Counted from the first letter of the stretch, positions 1 to 14,427 are shown. The stretch: DNA of 64,000 nucleotides from Viscum album (GCA_963277665.1 OY728136.1:1972588576-1972652575), one strand, 5' to 3'. The notes: generated by a model from the letters alone, not told the origin. Numbers and translations are program-made.

Positions 1-512
1 ACCCAAAGTAGTTACCCAAAGAAGATATAACATGATTTAATGTGCATTTTCTTCCCCCACCATTAAATTAATATTTTTAAAAAATTAATAATAAAATTAG
101 TATCCTACAGGTAATTATATATTTTAATTTTATGATTGTGACCAAAACCATCTCACTCTTCCATAAAATGGAGAACATAACCATCATTCATGTGTACTAT
201 AGACTACCGCCAAACGAACATATGTAATGTTTTCTTCAATTACCACTTTTCATGGTTGGAAATAACTATGAATTTAATTTTTAAATATTTTTTACTTGAT
301 ATTTATTATTTAATTATGCTTATATAACTATTATATGTCAAATAACATCATTATTTCCATTTGTTGGGAATAAAATAACATTGTTTGTTGATGTGTAGAC
401 TACTACCTCCTCAAAGCGATGTGATTCGTTCATACATTACATTGATTTTATTAAAGATGGGTTTAATAAATAATATTGATAAATATGAGATAATAATTCT
501 ACTATAATTATA

Positions 513-532
513 ATATATATATATATATATAT
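513..532. repeat. AT dinucleotide microsatellite
   Basis: Uninterrupted alternating AT run of about 20 bp inside the decayed LTR leader. Confidence 0.9.
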
Positions 533-856
533 CATTTAATTATCTTCATTCATTCAATATGATGCAAAAATGGAAATAGTGCTCATGCAAACGTACATCC
601 TATCGTCTCAATGAATGATGTATTTAATTTACTATTCCTATATTTTATAGATTATTATAAATAAATATATAATTAATATACAAGTTATTTATATCATATT
701 TATCATTATGTTTAAAATTAATTCATGATTTTAGAGGACCAATAATTAAAATTCATAACATGTATGAAAAATGAAGTTGTTATTACCCCAAACAGAAATT
801 TAACATGGAATTATTAATAAATGGTTAATATAAATTCATAATAAAATAATATATTT

Positions 857-876
857 ATATATATATATATATATAT
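857..876. repeat. AT dinucleotide microsatellite
   Basis: Second uninterrupted alternating AT run of about 20 bp. No function inferred. Confidence 0.85.
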
Positions 877-2000
877 GAATTTTTTATTTGAAATATGTAT
901 AATAAAATTATATATATTATAATTGAGTTTGGAATAATTATACTTATAATCATGACTTATGGTAAAATAATTTCTTCTCACTTTTTATATCTGTGAGATA
1001 AATGGATTATTCACCACTTGTTTTTTTTAATGTGGTGTATATACATCATGATGAAATGTTATATCCTTATTTAAATTTAATTAATTATTCTAAATGTTTC
1101 AATTTATGTTATTCTTTTATTGGGACTGTGATTCAATATTTTCTTATGTAGTAAGGCGATTTATAGTCTCATTTTTTTTCAAGACTTGGGCCTTGTTAAC
1201 CACTCGTTTTATTTTTTGGTGTATATTATAACCATTAATGTAATATATATTCCTTATTTTTAAATTAAATTATATATAAATATCCATTTTATTGTAACTA
1301 TTTCATCACGTATAATGTTTAAATGATTCCAAATTAGTTTTGTAATTTTGTCTCAATTTTCCTTCTTTGAGACACATTTTAGGTTTTCCATATATATTAT
1401 TTTACAAGGTTTATCTACTACCCATTGAAATGTTATATCATGAATCCATTTATTTTCCTGATATTTTATTCTTGTTTTAATTCCGTTCTATAATGGGGAC
1501 TATGATTCAATTTTAACCAAGTGGTTATAGTTTATTGTTAAATTCTGAATGTTATCGTGATTATTTATAATAATTCATCCATTTAAAAAAAATTATGATA
1601 CATCACTCAAGAACTGTCATGAAATTTTATATAATATATCTATTCGTGATATGTTGATTTATCTGTACAATTTATTTCACTCTTTGCTGCTTAAGATGAT
1701 AAATAAAACATTATTATAAAAATTTGACTTATTTTCTCTCTTTACTTGGAAATATGTTTCCTTTGATAACCATGGTAAAAAAGAACAAATTTTTTTTTTA
1801 ATTGATCTTTTAAAATAATTTTTTAGGAAAGGGAATTTCAGAAATGTTTTCTGTTTAATAAATTATTTTAATGTTTACTTCAATTATTTATTTATTTTTT
1901 TCAATGTAATATTGTAGGAATAGTATTTTAAAAAAATTATTTTAGAAAAGATTCAAAAAATAGATTATAATTTCCTTACAAAATGATTTAAAAAGATTTC

Positions 2001-4309
2001 CCAAAATTAATTATTTTCTAATATGACATTCAATGATGTTACTCATTCCATTCTTGTAATATTATCCACAAGGTCAATTCGTATTATTTCTCTAAATTGT
2101 TTTTATTTTTGATGGTATTAAATACATGTAATATTCTTCTCTTTCATGTGTTATATGTTTAAGAAACATATTTCCAATTCAAAGGATATATTATCATTAA
2201 AACCTTTTTATTTCATGGGGTTATTCATTGATGAAATGATTATGAAACCTTTCTATTTTACCCAAGTTATGATAAGATTAAATGTTAATGAAAATCATTT
2301 CATTATATTTTTTATGATATTATTGTTTATGATTTTTGAGAAGAAGTATGTAGGATTTAATTATGTAGATGGTGGAACCAATATCTGCTGCAAATTAATT
2401 GGGTAATGTTTTATATCTCATGCGATAGACATTGCATGAACTTGGAGTGAACTCTAATTATTAATGGAATGTTTCCAATAATATGGACTTGGGAGTGAAC
2501 ATTTACTACAAAGACAGTTTAGAGAGTTAACCAATTTCTATAATTTCTATATGGAAGTAATCCTTTATTTCTATGGAAATCATTTTATTTTCTTTGATTT
2601 CTTCCAAAATTAAATGTCTTATTTCTAGGTATTGTTTTCATGGATTTTGATCTTGATTCCTATATGATTCTTATTTTATGAAAGGCTAATAAATATTTCA
2701 TTACTCTTGATTATGATAATTATCTTGATGGTTATGTTATCCTAATATTATGATCACATTTTCATACCCTAATTCCCATGATTATACTTCTATATCTCCC
2801 TTTTTTCATACTGAGCATCTAAATTCACCATTTCTTATGTTTTCTTTCCCCTTGTGATAAATATGTGTATTGTGTATGATTTTTCAAATAATGGTGTTAG
2901 TAATTTTAAACCAACTATAATATAATATATCTCAGGTATGTACCAGTGTTTATGTTTTTAGGATTTTGATGACAATAAACAAATAGGGTATTTGGGTGAC
3001 TATTTTTTTAATGTACTAAATGTTCTAGATATTTGTTGTAATACCTTTGTAAGAGAATATATGGTCACTATAGTGGTAGATGGTAAGGCTAGGATTTATC
3101 AATTAAATTTTATATGGGATTTTTGGTTATGCATTATGTTTACTAGTTTCTTAACATGTTATTTTCATATGTGCATTTGAGACCCAGGGTATACTATTAT
3201 AGAGTATACATGTTATTCTCACACAAAATATATATACATTTTTTAGGTTTATAGGGGTACATCAAGGACTGATAATGACATTACTTGTTTGGGTATGGGA
3301 ACATTGGTTGAGTAGCTTCTATAATAATTAAATTTAGTACAATCTATTGGATACCTTTATCTATATTGTTTTACCTTATACATGAATTTTTGGATATACT
3401 GGGATTTAAAATTAAATAAATATATAGATTTTCGAGAGGTTTTTTTATCCTATCTCCCAATAATATATTTATATTAGTGGGTTTTGCCTCCTATATTTGT
3501 GAATTTTATACACTATGTGATTGTCACATACCCACTCATGGGTCATTATATACTATTCTTTGTTATGGTATCATTAAAGGTTGTGGATCGTGACATATCT
3601 TCAACAAAAAAAATTCATGCTTTAACAAATATATTAATTTAGGTAATTATGATATAGAGTGTTCTAATTGATGTGAATGAATTTTTATTGATTAGGAAAG
3701 TAATTTTTATCAATTTTTAATTTCCATTTAATCCTAATGTTCCTATTACATAAGAATAAGACCTAGAAACAGCTATTTGAATGATTTTCAAGTACTCACT
3801 ATTCATTTATAAGTTAAGAATATGAGAGCTCTCGTAAATGATGGATAAAACTCCAAAGTCGATCGATTTTAAAGTGTTGTAAAATATTTTCATAAAAGAA
3901 TATCATAATATATGATGTTGATCATGTGTTTCTTAGATATTCATTTAAAAAGAATAAAATATTGATTTAGACAATAAATGCAATTTAATAGATATTAAAT
4001 GGAAAATGGAGCCACCATAAAATTCAATGAGTTGGGTAATTTATTTATTCTACAAAAATTAATAAAAATATAATCTTCCTTGTCATCTTCATACTATTTC
4101 ATTACATTTGGTTCATTTTCATCACCTTAACTATCAATTTTTTTTAATTGGTTTTTTTATTTTATTGTAGTATCATTGTTATAGATATAAAATAGAAATA
4201 GATTGGTTTATGTACCACTTAATGATACCAAAATTAAATATAATTAGATTTTTAATAGTGGGTGTTCTTCATAGATAGAATGTGATGCAATTTTGATAAC
4301 AAATTAATA
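2001..4309. other. AT-rich stretch without recognisable gene
   Basis: Only short open frames occur (up to 86 codons at 2146-2406), of biased hydrophobic composition and with no family resemblance. A perfect 7-bp inverted repeat (gtatact/agtatac) lies near 3190. I see no LTR blocks, no retrotransposon protein motif and no RNA gene. It is probably old repeat debris. Confidence 0.6.
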
Positions 4310-6753
4310 GTCTCCTAGAATCCCACCCAAGATTCCACTAATCAATACCACAAGATGGTGGCCACCAGACCTCTAGTGAACATCCTCAAATGCCAGATGT
4401 TTCTAACTATTATTGAAGTCTTGGGGAGTGTTTCTGGGGACTCTATGTCCTCATTGATCATATTTGAGTTCATATATATAATAAATAAGGGATATCCAAA
4501 ACATGATCTATATGACTAGAAAAAACCCCTCTATAGTGGAATCAACATCAGCAGATACACAATAGTAGATATAATAATAAATCCTGAATGATAAATAATC
4601 AATAGGAGGATGTTTAATGTAGTATAAATACTAAGTGATGATGATAATAATATAGGTATACAAAAAGGGTTCATGGGTAATAGTGTATACAAACATATAC
4701 CACATGCTAACAAAATATAAACAAAATAAATACTCCTTATAAACACGAGTATAGGATTATTCCTCTACCCCCATACTACATTGCATAAATTCTAATAAAT
4801 CATCTAAATCAGGTCACTTCCCATTATATATACATGAAATCATGAGGTATTCTTAAGTAGAAATGGAATCTCGACCAGGTAGTGTGATATAATCATAGTT
4901 GGCCATAACCAATAGTTTCTAGATCAATATTCTTCATGAAATATAATGTTAAATGTGTTCAAATAATAGTAAATAAATGTATGTAAATAAATTAAATCAT
5001 TAATAAATAATACCTTGGTCCAAGATCCTAAAATGAAATCTATCTTGTCCCATCTTCTTCGATCAATTCTGGATGTATGGACTAAAGAAATAGAAAAAAA
5101 ATTTGTATAGGTCATGATAAATAAATAATCAACTATGGACCGACACTGATACTGTGTATTGTCTAGGATTAAACATCCCTAGTACATCATATCAGCATGA
5201 TTATACTTAAATAAAAAGGCATTACAAATAATCCATGATTGAAATTCTTAATATCTTGTAATGGAAACCTAAGTCTATCCAAGTTGATCCATAATGGAAA
5301 CCCAAGGGTCACTATATGAGCCTACAATATAAATAATACCACATAGTCCATCCAAATAAACCATTAATGGAATCCCTTGAATCACTCATGGTATGATACC
5401 ATCTGAGTCCATTCTAGGTATCTCACATATGGGACAACGAATTACCTAAGGCATGGAATTACAATCTTGAAAATGAGATAGACCACAATTTCTCACATTG
5501 GGAACTAGTTTCGATCAGGAGTATAAATAATCTACCTAGAGAGCCCGTACAGGGAAAGGGAAGTGTCTCTCCAAGAATATTATGTAGTACCAATCCAATA
5601 ACATCATGTCTATCCATGACAATCTTATATAATGACATATTTTCTCTCTCGTACTAAAACAATTCAATGTATAGAATCCCAGAGCACATATCATAATAAG
5701 AAATTTTAATGTGGCACAATAAAAGTGAGTTGGACGAAGCTCTATATTTATGCCAAAAACATGGAATAACATAACAAGACCATGAAAATTAGTCTTAAGG
5801 TATAATGAATGTGATATAAGTCATTAATAATATGCAGTGAGACATATATCATAAATCCCAAAGTATAAATTACAAGTTAAATTAACAATTGATCAAATTT
5901 AATGCGTAAATCATATGTAATGAAATGTAAATCATGATGCATCAATATAAAGGGCATAAATTATGGCGTACCATTAATATTAATTTAATTCCTTAATAAC
6001 AAAATTTATCATAAGTGAAACACACACAAACATGGTTGTTATCATCTCAAGGCAGTGGAAAATATGTCATTTATGGTCGGAAATCCCAAGGGGTATCTTT
6101 TTACCATGATAACACCACAAATACTGTTTTCTCATTATTCTATGGTTGAAATAGATATAGGAAATAATTAGGATTAATTTATCTAAATTATTTAAGCCAT
6201 CACTAGAAATTCACGGAGTGAGAGAAAAGGAACGCTTTATAAAAACTATTGAAACTAGACGGAAAGAACTGGACCACCATCCATGGAATTGTAGTAAGCC
6301 CCATGTCAATATTCGACCCATGAATTGAGCATGAAATATAGTTATCAAATAAATAATCTATTGCCCGAAAAAGTACAGAAAATTATGTCTTCGAAAAATA
6401 GTGAAAAAGATGTGAATGTACAATTTAAATAAAAGGATGAGGACTATAGGCCTTGCCTCAAAAATTCTAATTCTTACACATCGAAGGATTTGGATTTCTA
6501 ATGAGTGAGATATCAAAAAATATAGGAAGAGAGGAGAAGAGGGATAAAAAGTCTTATAGTGGAGAAAAATGATAGGGATAAGAGAGGTAAAAATTAAAAA
6601 ATTCATTATCGGAAAATGAGAATTTCATGCACACAATAGAGGCAGATTGTTTGGCCAAATCATTTGAAAAGTCATGTGCCAACTGTTTGAAAGGAAAGTA
6701 TTAAAAAATTCTACAACCGTGAGTAGTCATGAACGTGGGGTCTCGCAGTTACA
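4310..6753 (-). repeat. LTR (3' LTR) of old minus-strand gypsy element B, internally deleted
   Basis: Collinear similarity links 4310-6130 with 12595-12666 continued at 22473-24240. Shared landmarks include the ggtggccac start (near 4357 and 12647), aaatactaagtgat (near 4630 and 22740), ctaggtatctcaca (near 5413 and 23518) and a region near 6090 resembling that at 24200. The right end is set by gttaca at 6753, which is followed on the minus-strand upstream side by a polypurine-like tract with ggggacgcaa, as also precedes the 3' LTR at 18904. A TATA-like site lies only 200 bp from the start, against about 1.1 kb in the LTR ending at 29685, so this copy seems to have lost upstream and leader sequence. 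The left boundary is approximate. Confidence 0.6.
6551..6560 (-). promoter_or_regulatory. Degraded LTR TATA box, minus strand
   Basis: Minus-strand ACTATAAGAC lies in a stretch resembling the better preserved minus-strand TATA regions at 28541-28550 and 37971-37982 (CACTATAAAA context). Inferred from that alignment; one base departs from the TATA consensus. Confidence 0.3.
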
Positions 6754-6790
6754 GAAATACCTTGCGTCCCCTACAACCACACTATCTCAT
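6754..6790 (-). other. Polypurine tract region of element B
   Basis: On the minus strand, gtaggggacgcaaggtattt immediately precedes the inferred LTR start at 6753. Element C has cggggacgcaattttct followed by a G-rich polypurine tract at the same place. This supports the LTR/interior boundary. Confidence 0.45.
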
Positions 6791-7625
6791 AACAAATGGT
6801 TAGTGGAACCCATATAGGATTGGTTGTATAGATTATCATAACCATTCAGATCAATCTCCTTTTTTCAAAATTTTGGACATCAGTCTCTGAATAATCATAG
6901 ACACCAATAAATCATCTTTTAATCCCATATGAATAATTATTAGTAAAAAATAATAATTCATAAAAAATTTGTATATAACATTGATAAAATATGGGATGGT
7001 GAAACATTCCATCCTTAAGAAAACTTGTCCAATAGTTTCCATTGAAATGGTGGTCAAACATCATCAAGGAATTGATTCACCCACTAGAAACCTACATTGG
7101 TCCCCCATACCTATGTATCATCTCATATGTCTATATGTTTCTATATCATATTGATTACTGCGGCTTACCTTCCACGAAGAGCCTTTGTGTTTAAAACAAT
7201 GATACATAACAGATGTTCCGTGGAAGATGCATCCTTCTCTAGCTATATGTCCTCTGATTCAAATGAATGATTTATATCTTCATGATAATTAATAATCTGT
7301 GATATGTGGAAGAAATAAAGCATGGAACGATACTTATGAATTAACTGTGATAGATATGATTCCATCTTGACTCTGTCAACTATTTATAAATGCCCATCAT
7401 TTCTAGGTGATATATTTCCCATTCATTATATTATTTTATGAACCATTCTGAAGGAAACTTGTTCAATGACTCGATGTCCCACATCAAACAATACTTGTCT
7501 ATATAGATCATTGATATAAGACTTCTTCTAGGAGTGAGTTTTATCCATAGGGTTTTTAATTAGGTATACTTGATATTAATTATCTTTAATGAGTTAAGGA
7601 CCCAGTAACACTATCTCACCCACAT

Positions 7626-7886
7626 CTAACCCTCATTGAGGTGAACGACTAATACTGCCACCAAGGGACTTATATTTATTATTCTGAATCCTTTACTAAA
7701 ATATTTTATTATAGGAAAAGTGAAAAAGAGGTATTTGTTTTTCCATGAGCCTCTAAAATCAATGATACATTTATGTAGAATTTCCTCTAAGACCTGTATC
7801 ATCCACTCTGATAAAACATTAGTCTGAGGGTGATATTTTGTACTGAAGATCACCAGCAAACATAGGATCTTTGGAAACCACTTCAT
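7626..7886 (-). pseudogene. Gypsy integrase core fragment (element B)
   Basis: The 86-codon minus-strand frame contains FSTKYHPQTNVLSEW, then MIQVLEEILHKCIIDFRGSW. This matches the segment of gypsy integrase holding the HPQT-x-SE motif, whose glutamate is the last residue of the DD-x35-E triad; the motif here reads LSE, so the glutamate is kept. It corresponds to HPQSEGQSE in element C (18091-18117). After the SW motif the similarity fades. Integrase would join element cDNA to host DNA. The piece is isolated by frameshifts from the zinc finger upstream at 8180-8497, so this is a fossil. Confidence 0.8.
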
Positions 7887-8179
7887 GAATAGTGATACAA
7901 AGTTGGAATCTCTATCAAATACGATTGTCTGATGAACACCATGAAATCACACAATATTCCACATGAAAATCCTTCTAATCTCATTATGATAGGATTTCTA
8001 CGAGATGGTAAGGAATTGTGTAACCTTGGTCGACCTTTCTACAATCACCCAAAATAAATCATTTCCTCAAGGGGGTCTTGCTAATTTCATCAAAAAAAAT
8101 TTGTGACATCATTCCATTTCAACTTAATATTTGGTTGAGGATACATGAACCCAATAGTTCATTGGTTCTCCACCTTTAA

Positions 8180-8497
8180 CTAAAAATAAGTTGATAAAGG
8201 TGTAATGAAACCTTCAATATGCCTTTTCATTGTAGGACACCAATAATGATGATGATGATCTAGGTACATCTTGTCAATACAAGGATTAGATGTCCAAAAA
8301 TATTCCTGGTATTCCCTAATCAACTCTCCCAATATACCATATAGAACCCAAACACACCCATAGGATGGTAGAGTCTCATTCTCATCAACAACCCAAACAT
8401 GAGGCGATATCTCACTTATAGTTTTCTTCCATAGTATGAGTCCCTCAAAATATGATAGATGTATCAACCACACCTGATCTATAGAGACAGATTTCAT
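8180..8497 (-). pseudogene. Integrase N-terminal zinc-finger fragment (element B)
   Basis: Near the middle-to-end of this 105-codon minus-strand frame lies KMYLDHHHHYW followed by CPTMKRHIEGFITPL. It corresponds to the [22 protein letters not shown] segment of element C, i.e. the H2C2 zinc-binding domain at the front of gypsy integrase. The zinc-binding cysteine pair that should follow is not in this frame. The first part of the frame does not match the family, so the frame is a chance extension over a pol remnant. It lies upstream (minus sense) of the integrase core at 7626-7886, in the expected order. Confidence 0.7.
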
Positions 8498-9689
8498 TGC
8501 CTAAACTACTGAAAAGGTTTTTCAGATTTTTTATTATCCTCATAGTGAGTATCATAATATATATTCAACAAAAACCAATCACTACTTCCTCATTGATGGA
8601 TTATGTTTGATAATTTTGGCTCATGGTTTCATCTATAAAATTTACCTTACTGGGTGTATATGAATGCTCAATTATCTAAGAACAATAGATATTCAACCAA
8701 CATGTACTACCTCATATTCAAGAATCACATTGTGGATATATTTCTGAATCCTCTATTAACTATGTAAATGATGAATACCACACCAAACAAGTAGTTCATC
8801 CATCAACATAGATAATTAACCACTTATTCTAGGTCAAGGTTGTGCATTAGGAAATTCCACTCAAGAGGCCTCATCTAGTGTTATCCATACACAATATTCT
8901 TATCACCCTATATTAGCAATTCTCCCTTCCCAATACCAAAATCATAAAAAAATGTATAGCCACTGTCGGGTTCTGGCATAATCATGATCAGCATTGAAGT
9001 TGGTCTTCCGTTCCACTCCTAAAAAACAAATCTCACAATATTCGAGCAAGAATAATTTTATTCCCTACATATTTAGGAAAATAAGAAGTTATTTTGAGGA
9101 GGAATGTACTAAATAAATTCTCAATAATATCCATATATCCTTAAGAAACATTGTATGTCAAACACTTTCTTAGGATACTCCCATAGAACTATAGTTCTTA
9201 CAGTTGATGAGTCAATAGATACAACAGAATTTGACTTTATATGTCCAATGAAATAAAACATACTATTCTGAAGGTGTCATTTAATGAGATTCTCATATAT
9301 CTAGTTCTTTCATAATCTGTTTAGCAGGATACCAAGATGGTTGGAATGGTCATGTTATGTGCTATAACAAACTAATATTGCATTTATAAAGACTACGATA
9401 ATTAATTCATGGTATGGGTGAAAAAATGATTAATCAGAGCCATTAAGACTATTGAAACATTGATATGTACCATTGATATCACCAAATAATTGTATAGGAA
9501 ATTCTTTTTCAAGAATGTTTTACATGATATGTCTGATTACCTTAAAAAATCTTAATGGTAACCCAAACTCTAATCAATCATAGATAAAATAGTTTCTTGT
9601 AAGAGATGGTCTAAGAGGACATATATATGAGGAAAAATATATCAGTTTTCCATCTTGAATAGGTTCACCTATATATAATACATGAATAA

Positions 9690-9965
9690 TATATGTTTTT
9701 CAACTACATTATTGTTGAATAGGACTGGTGAACCCTGTGATGATGTTCTAGGTTAGATAAAACCATTTTTCTCTAGATCACCAAGTTATTTCTTTAGTTC
9801 CTTAATCTCTATAAGTGACATCATATATGAATGAATGGACACTATTTCCACACATAATCCTAGATCGATGGTAAATTACACATATCTCTCATGAGGTAAC
9901 CTTGAGAAATCATCAGGGAAGATCTCCATGAAATGATCCAAAATATGAAGTAATTCCATGAGCAT
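9690..9965 (-). pseudogene. Reverse transcriptase N-terminal fragment (element B)
   Basis: Minus-strand translation from about 9960 gives FHGDLPDDFSRLPHERYV, then a stop, then FTIDLG. This fits the protease-RT linker of plant gypsy pol (acidic FPDDLPGLPP-like motif followed by a FSIDL-like strand). About 60 codons on, near 9760-9700, QGSPVLFNNN matches the first conserved RT strand, which reads PWGAPVLF in related elements. In-frame stops and frame changes break the region. The rest of RT and RNase H should lie in 8500-9700 but is too decayed to delimit. Confidence 0.6.
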
Positions 9966-12594
9966 AATTCCTTTCTCACTCATAAAGATGCTCATCATTT
10001 TGGATAACACACCACATATCGCATATTTATTTGGTCCATCCCAAATAGCCTAGATATACCATTCAACCCTATGGATATACATATATACCTTTGGTGATGT
10101 ATATGAAACCATGTGGTGATTGAAATCTACCTGGTCTCAATATGGAATAAGAAAATCCATACAGATATGACTTCGAAAATTATCATCTTGAGGATGAAGA
10201 AACTCCATTATAAATAGTACCCACATATCTCAAGGGGTAACTATTGGAACTAGAGTACTACCTCAGATCTAAACCCTAATAGCATGTTGAGAGATAAAAA
10301 TCCACATATGTATGCAATTGTAAGGCCCAAACATTCGACAACTACAATACATATAAAATATTTTTATAAACATATAGAATAAGAAATGGAACTAAATTTT
10401 ATGATACTACTGTAGAACCTATAACCAAATATAGTCCCAAACTATAATTCTCTTACATAGGCTACACTATATTGATATGTTATGAACCAGAACCTCGAGA
10501 TGCTTCCTGAAAATCTTAGGAATGTCCAATCAGTTGATGGTAATTTTCTGGAGCTTAACTACCTTCTAAATGACCACCACCACCTTGTCCTCATTAGTCA
10601 ATAGATGAAAAACACTCAGGATGCTAAGGATATGTGGAACATGTACATGAGATATGTGTGGGTATAGATCCTCCCACATTGGATGATTTTTGAGTTAGAT
10701 GGAAATAAGCGATAAAGGTGGCCCATCTAGTTGTAGGCTCAGCTCAAGATCGGGTTTATAATGATCTAAGGCTTCATATAGCCTTTCTTGCCACACTATT
10801 GACAAACCAAATGGTAGTTGGAAAGTGTCATGTGGCTGGTACTAATGCCACATAAAGAATATAAATTCTTATTTCTACTTTAAGAAGAACCATCACAGTT
10901 CCTCAAAAATAAACAAATTCGGATCCCATTTCCTACTTCTCTTGGTGTAATAAGGAAAGTTTTAATATCTCATTAATTTTAGTATTCATAAATAAATTCA
11001 CCTATGATCAGAAAATTTACATAATACCATCATCAAATTTCATATAATTTTTCAACCCTTCATCAGTTATAAATGGAGGGGAGCACTATAATTAGATTAA
11101 GAGATCTAAATACTATTTCACGGTCATGGAACCCAACTAATGATTCATATACTTCATGGAGAGATCAAATCATAGTGTATGTGGAAGGAAGTAGATGTAG
11201 ATATATTTAGGTAGATCCCCCAAGTCCATACCCCAATAATGATATAAATGAGAGATGATGTCCCACCAATGCATGGTGTAATATCATAGAATGTTTATAG
11301 AATGGTTGAACCTCCTCTATGAAGGCATATCTAGAATGTCGAAGAATGATAAATTCCTCAATCCATGGCATAGTATCTGGACTTCCACCATTCCCCTCGA
11401 ATGTGGGAGGATGATATTACTAGAAATATCTGGTCAAATATTCCATAGTAGGGTCATGATGTGGAGCACCCAAAATAGATTTCATAATTTGGTAGAAACT
11501 ATCATCGAACTAAGCATCTTAACCTAGTAGAACATTAGAATGGGGTGTCTGTGGTGTCACTAAGGATGTAAGATTGGTGGATGAGTTCCCACCACATTTG
11601 GAGTGAGCTTATTTCCACTATATTTACATAAAAATTAATATGTCATGGTGGTATATCACGTTTTTTTTCATTTTCACTCCTTAAATAGTATTTATAACAT
11701 ATAGTAAAGAAATTATAGGATGTGTATAATTCCTTTCAAAAAAATAAATACACCCCACATTCTTCACCTATTTCCATGTCAATTTGGTAAGAAATGTCAC
11801 CATATTGATCAAAATAGACATGTCTTTCTTCCCACTACTAAGGTTAGTTCAGTTTTAAGGTGTCGTATCGAATATATAATATAAAAAATTCATATTAATG
11901 ATTATATTCACACTGAGATCATATTCATTTATTTATTTAAATACATTTAAATGGTTTAATTATATGGATAAAAATTTACAATTTATAAGTTCCCATATTC
12001 TTTATATATTTGAATGTGGTTTCCACTTAATCCCAACCATGACATGTTCCATGCAAGGTGACAATTGACCAGTGTCTCAACAAGCCGTAACTAATTTCAA
12101 TAGGTTCCCTCTTTAATCTAAGCTAAAATAAACTCTATTTGCTTAAGGTAGTAACTATAAGTACCAGTTTAATTAGTCTTTCAATGATATTAAATTCTTA
12201 TAAATATATAATAAAAATGTTACTGAAAATATACAACTAAAAAATGTATTCATAAATTAAATTTGAAATGGCATAAGGCATGGTATTTTATTCATGTTTT
12301 TATATTATGATGCATGTACTTGATACTCCATATTATCATCATTATAGGGTAAATAAACTATTATATAAAGAATTTTATTAATTATAATAACATTACAACA
12401 TAGTTGTGACACCTAATGGTGATATCCATGAAACTGTATCAAGCCCAAGAAATAACAGCATTAACCCAACCTATTTCATTTGGATTTCACCCATATATGG
12501 GTTAGATACTCCCAAAAAACAAGTTCATTACAATATTCCATTATTCTAGTATATCAGCTAATACTATAAAGTTGAAAAAAATGGATAGGTATAT

Positions 12595-12666
12595 GATTCC
12601 ACTTTCTAGTGTCCCGCCTCAGATTCCACTTAGCAGTTCCCAATATGGTGGCCACATGACCTCAGG
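12595..12666 (-). repeat. Left piece of the minus-strand LTR split by element C
   Basis: This 72-bp piece aligns with the left end of the LTR at 4310 (both have agattccact and ggtggccac). It continues at 22473 once the 9.8-kb element C is removed. Its left boundary with the interior of element B is approximate. Confidence 0.6.
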
Positions 12667-14086
12667 TGTAACATCCCAAGTAAGTAATGAATAATAGATA
12701 TTTTTATCCATGTCTATTAATGATTAATATAGTGTTATAGAGGCTTAAAATGAAAATAAATACAATCTTATGCATGGAATACACTAATATTCTTAAAAGA
12801 TTGTTTTACTGCCTTTTGATGGAAACCCATTTTTGAATCTATATTTTGACAATTTTATAAACTATGTTTGTCAAAATAAACTTATTCTTTATTATTGGGA
12901 CATCAAAATTTACATTGTGTGAATTTTTGGTATTTTTCTGACAATGTTCATTTTTTAATGAATAGTGAAAAATACTGCATTTTACATCAAACTTATTTTT
13001 AATCTAATTTATTTATATTATTATATTATGTTTTGAATTTTTTTTGAAGTGAAATTAGAATATATTTTTACCATTTTATCCAATGGTGGTCATTGGAATC
13101 AATTTCACTTTGAAATTAGACTTAAACTGGTGTCAATCTTTTGATACTTATTGTTTTGTAAAAACACGCTATTTGCTCTGGCAGCGGGAATTAATTATTA
13201 AATTAATTAATGTGACTTATATGATTTGAATTTTTTAAAATAGACTTCATTTTTGAATTCGGAATATCAAATATATCTTAGGGTGAAATTTTGGTAATTT
13301 TCTGAAAAACTTCATTTTTTGATGAATAGTGAAACCACTAAGTGGTAATCAAGCAAACTGTTTTTTCAGTTAAATGAAAGTTTACCACTAATGTGTATTG
13401 AATTTTGAAAATCCGACATACATGGTTGTCATTAAGAAGTAAAATGTGGTTCAATGAGATTAAAATAATTTTTTGGTGAATAGTAACTTATTAAGTTTTT
13501 AATCGCGATTAGTGGTAATTAGTGTAGTTTAAGGTATAAATAATGATTTAATAATATGAAATGACCTAGACACATGTCCCAACATTATTGGTTGTGTCAT
13601 GGCCGACCGAGACAAGCCATGGGTCAACTTGGGGACCCCATGGAGACATTTTGGTTGGGAAATGACATAAATAACTTTTTATTTAATGTAAAAGTAAAAA
13701 TGACAGAAACATAATATGTTTTACGAAAACAATTTTTACATGAGGTTATAAAGCTCATATATTTGATTATAAATAGTCATTGGAAAGATAAAAAGATTTC
13801 CTACATCATAGTATTTCTTTTATGATTTTTAGACATTAAATAAATTAAATTATTTATGACATAATAATGGTGCAGCGATGACATCATTATTTGACGATTT
13901 AAATAAAATGGAATGACAATGTGAAATCTATGAACTAGACATGTCCAAAACTTATTGGATGTGTGTATTTAGAACCCTTATCACCTTATCCACTAATTAT
14001 ATCAATGTGGGACCTTTTGAAACCGAAACACATTTTCAAATAATGTAATATTTCTTTACTTTCTAAAAGTTCCCCTCCTCTCCTCT

Positions 14087-14094
14087 TATAAAAG
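14087..14094 (+). promoter_or_regulatory. LTR promoter TATA box
   Basis: tataaaag sits in a pyrimidine-rich context (cccctcctctcctct before it, ggcccccacc after it). The same site occurs at 20324 in the 3' LTR, at 62041 in element F and at 48955 in element E. RNA would start about 30 bp downstream, within the R region. Confidence 0.8.
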
Positions 14095-14427
14095 GCCCCC
14101 ACCTCTACCTCATTTCACACACTACTCAAGCCTTTGGCTCTGCCAACCCCTGCCCATTTACTCTCTCCACATCCCTCTCCTCATCCTAGAGTATTCCCTT
14201 TGGGTATAATCCTTTCAAAGTAAGCCTTTAGACTCAAATCAAAAGGAGATACACTTTTAAAGGTAATTCATTCTCTCATGTTCATTTGTTTTATTTTGCT
14301 TCTCCAACCCCCTAAACTCTTTTTATTTACTTATTTTGTAACAACACCAGTATCTTAAATATACAAGGATGTTGTTATAATATTTATTTGAGCTATACTC
14401 TCACACAACTACATCAAATGGTTAAAG

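Larger units (their letters stand above)
1..2000 (+). repeat. Decayed plus-strand Tekay-type LTR leader, left end outside window
   Basis: Three short blocks at about 195-225, 385-427 and 583-630 match, in order and spacing, the conserved leader blocks of the LTRs at 12667-16235 and 60684-64000. The clearest is a block with ctcaaagcgatgtgattcgt near 410, which corresponds to ctcaaagtgatttgattcgt in the young LTR. The block spacing of about 200 bp matches the young LTR. If the TATA box sat about 350 bp before the first block it would lie outside the window, and the LTR would end near 2000. That right end is extrapolated, because sequence after about 720 is too diverged to align by eye. Confidence 0.5.
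6754..12594 (-). mobile_element. Internal region of decayed minus-strand gypsy element B
   Basis: Read on the minus strand from right to left, recognisable pieces appear in normal gypsy order: RT entry near 9960-9690, H2C2 zinc finger within 8180-8497 and integrase core within 7626-7886. The region between LTR-like segments is about 5.8 kb, compatible with a full interior. Frames are broken throughout, so nothing is expressed as a full polyprotein. Gag should lie in 10000-11600 but I cannot identify it residue by residue. The interval 11600-12594 probably holds the 5' leader and primer site; no convincing primer binding site was seen. Confidence 0.7.
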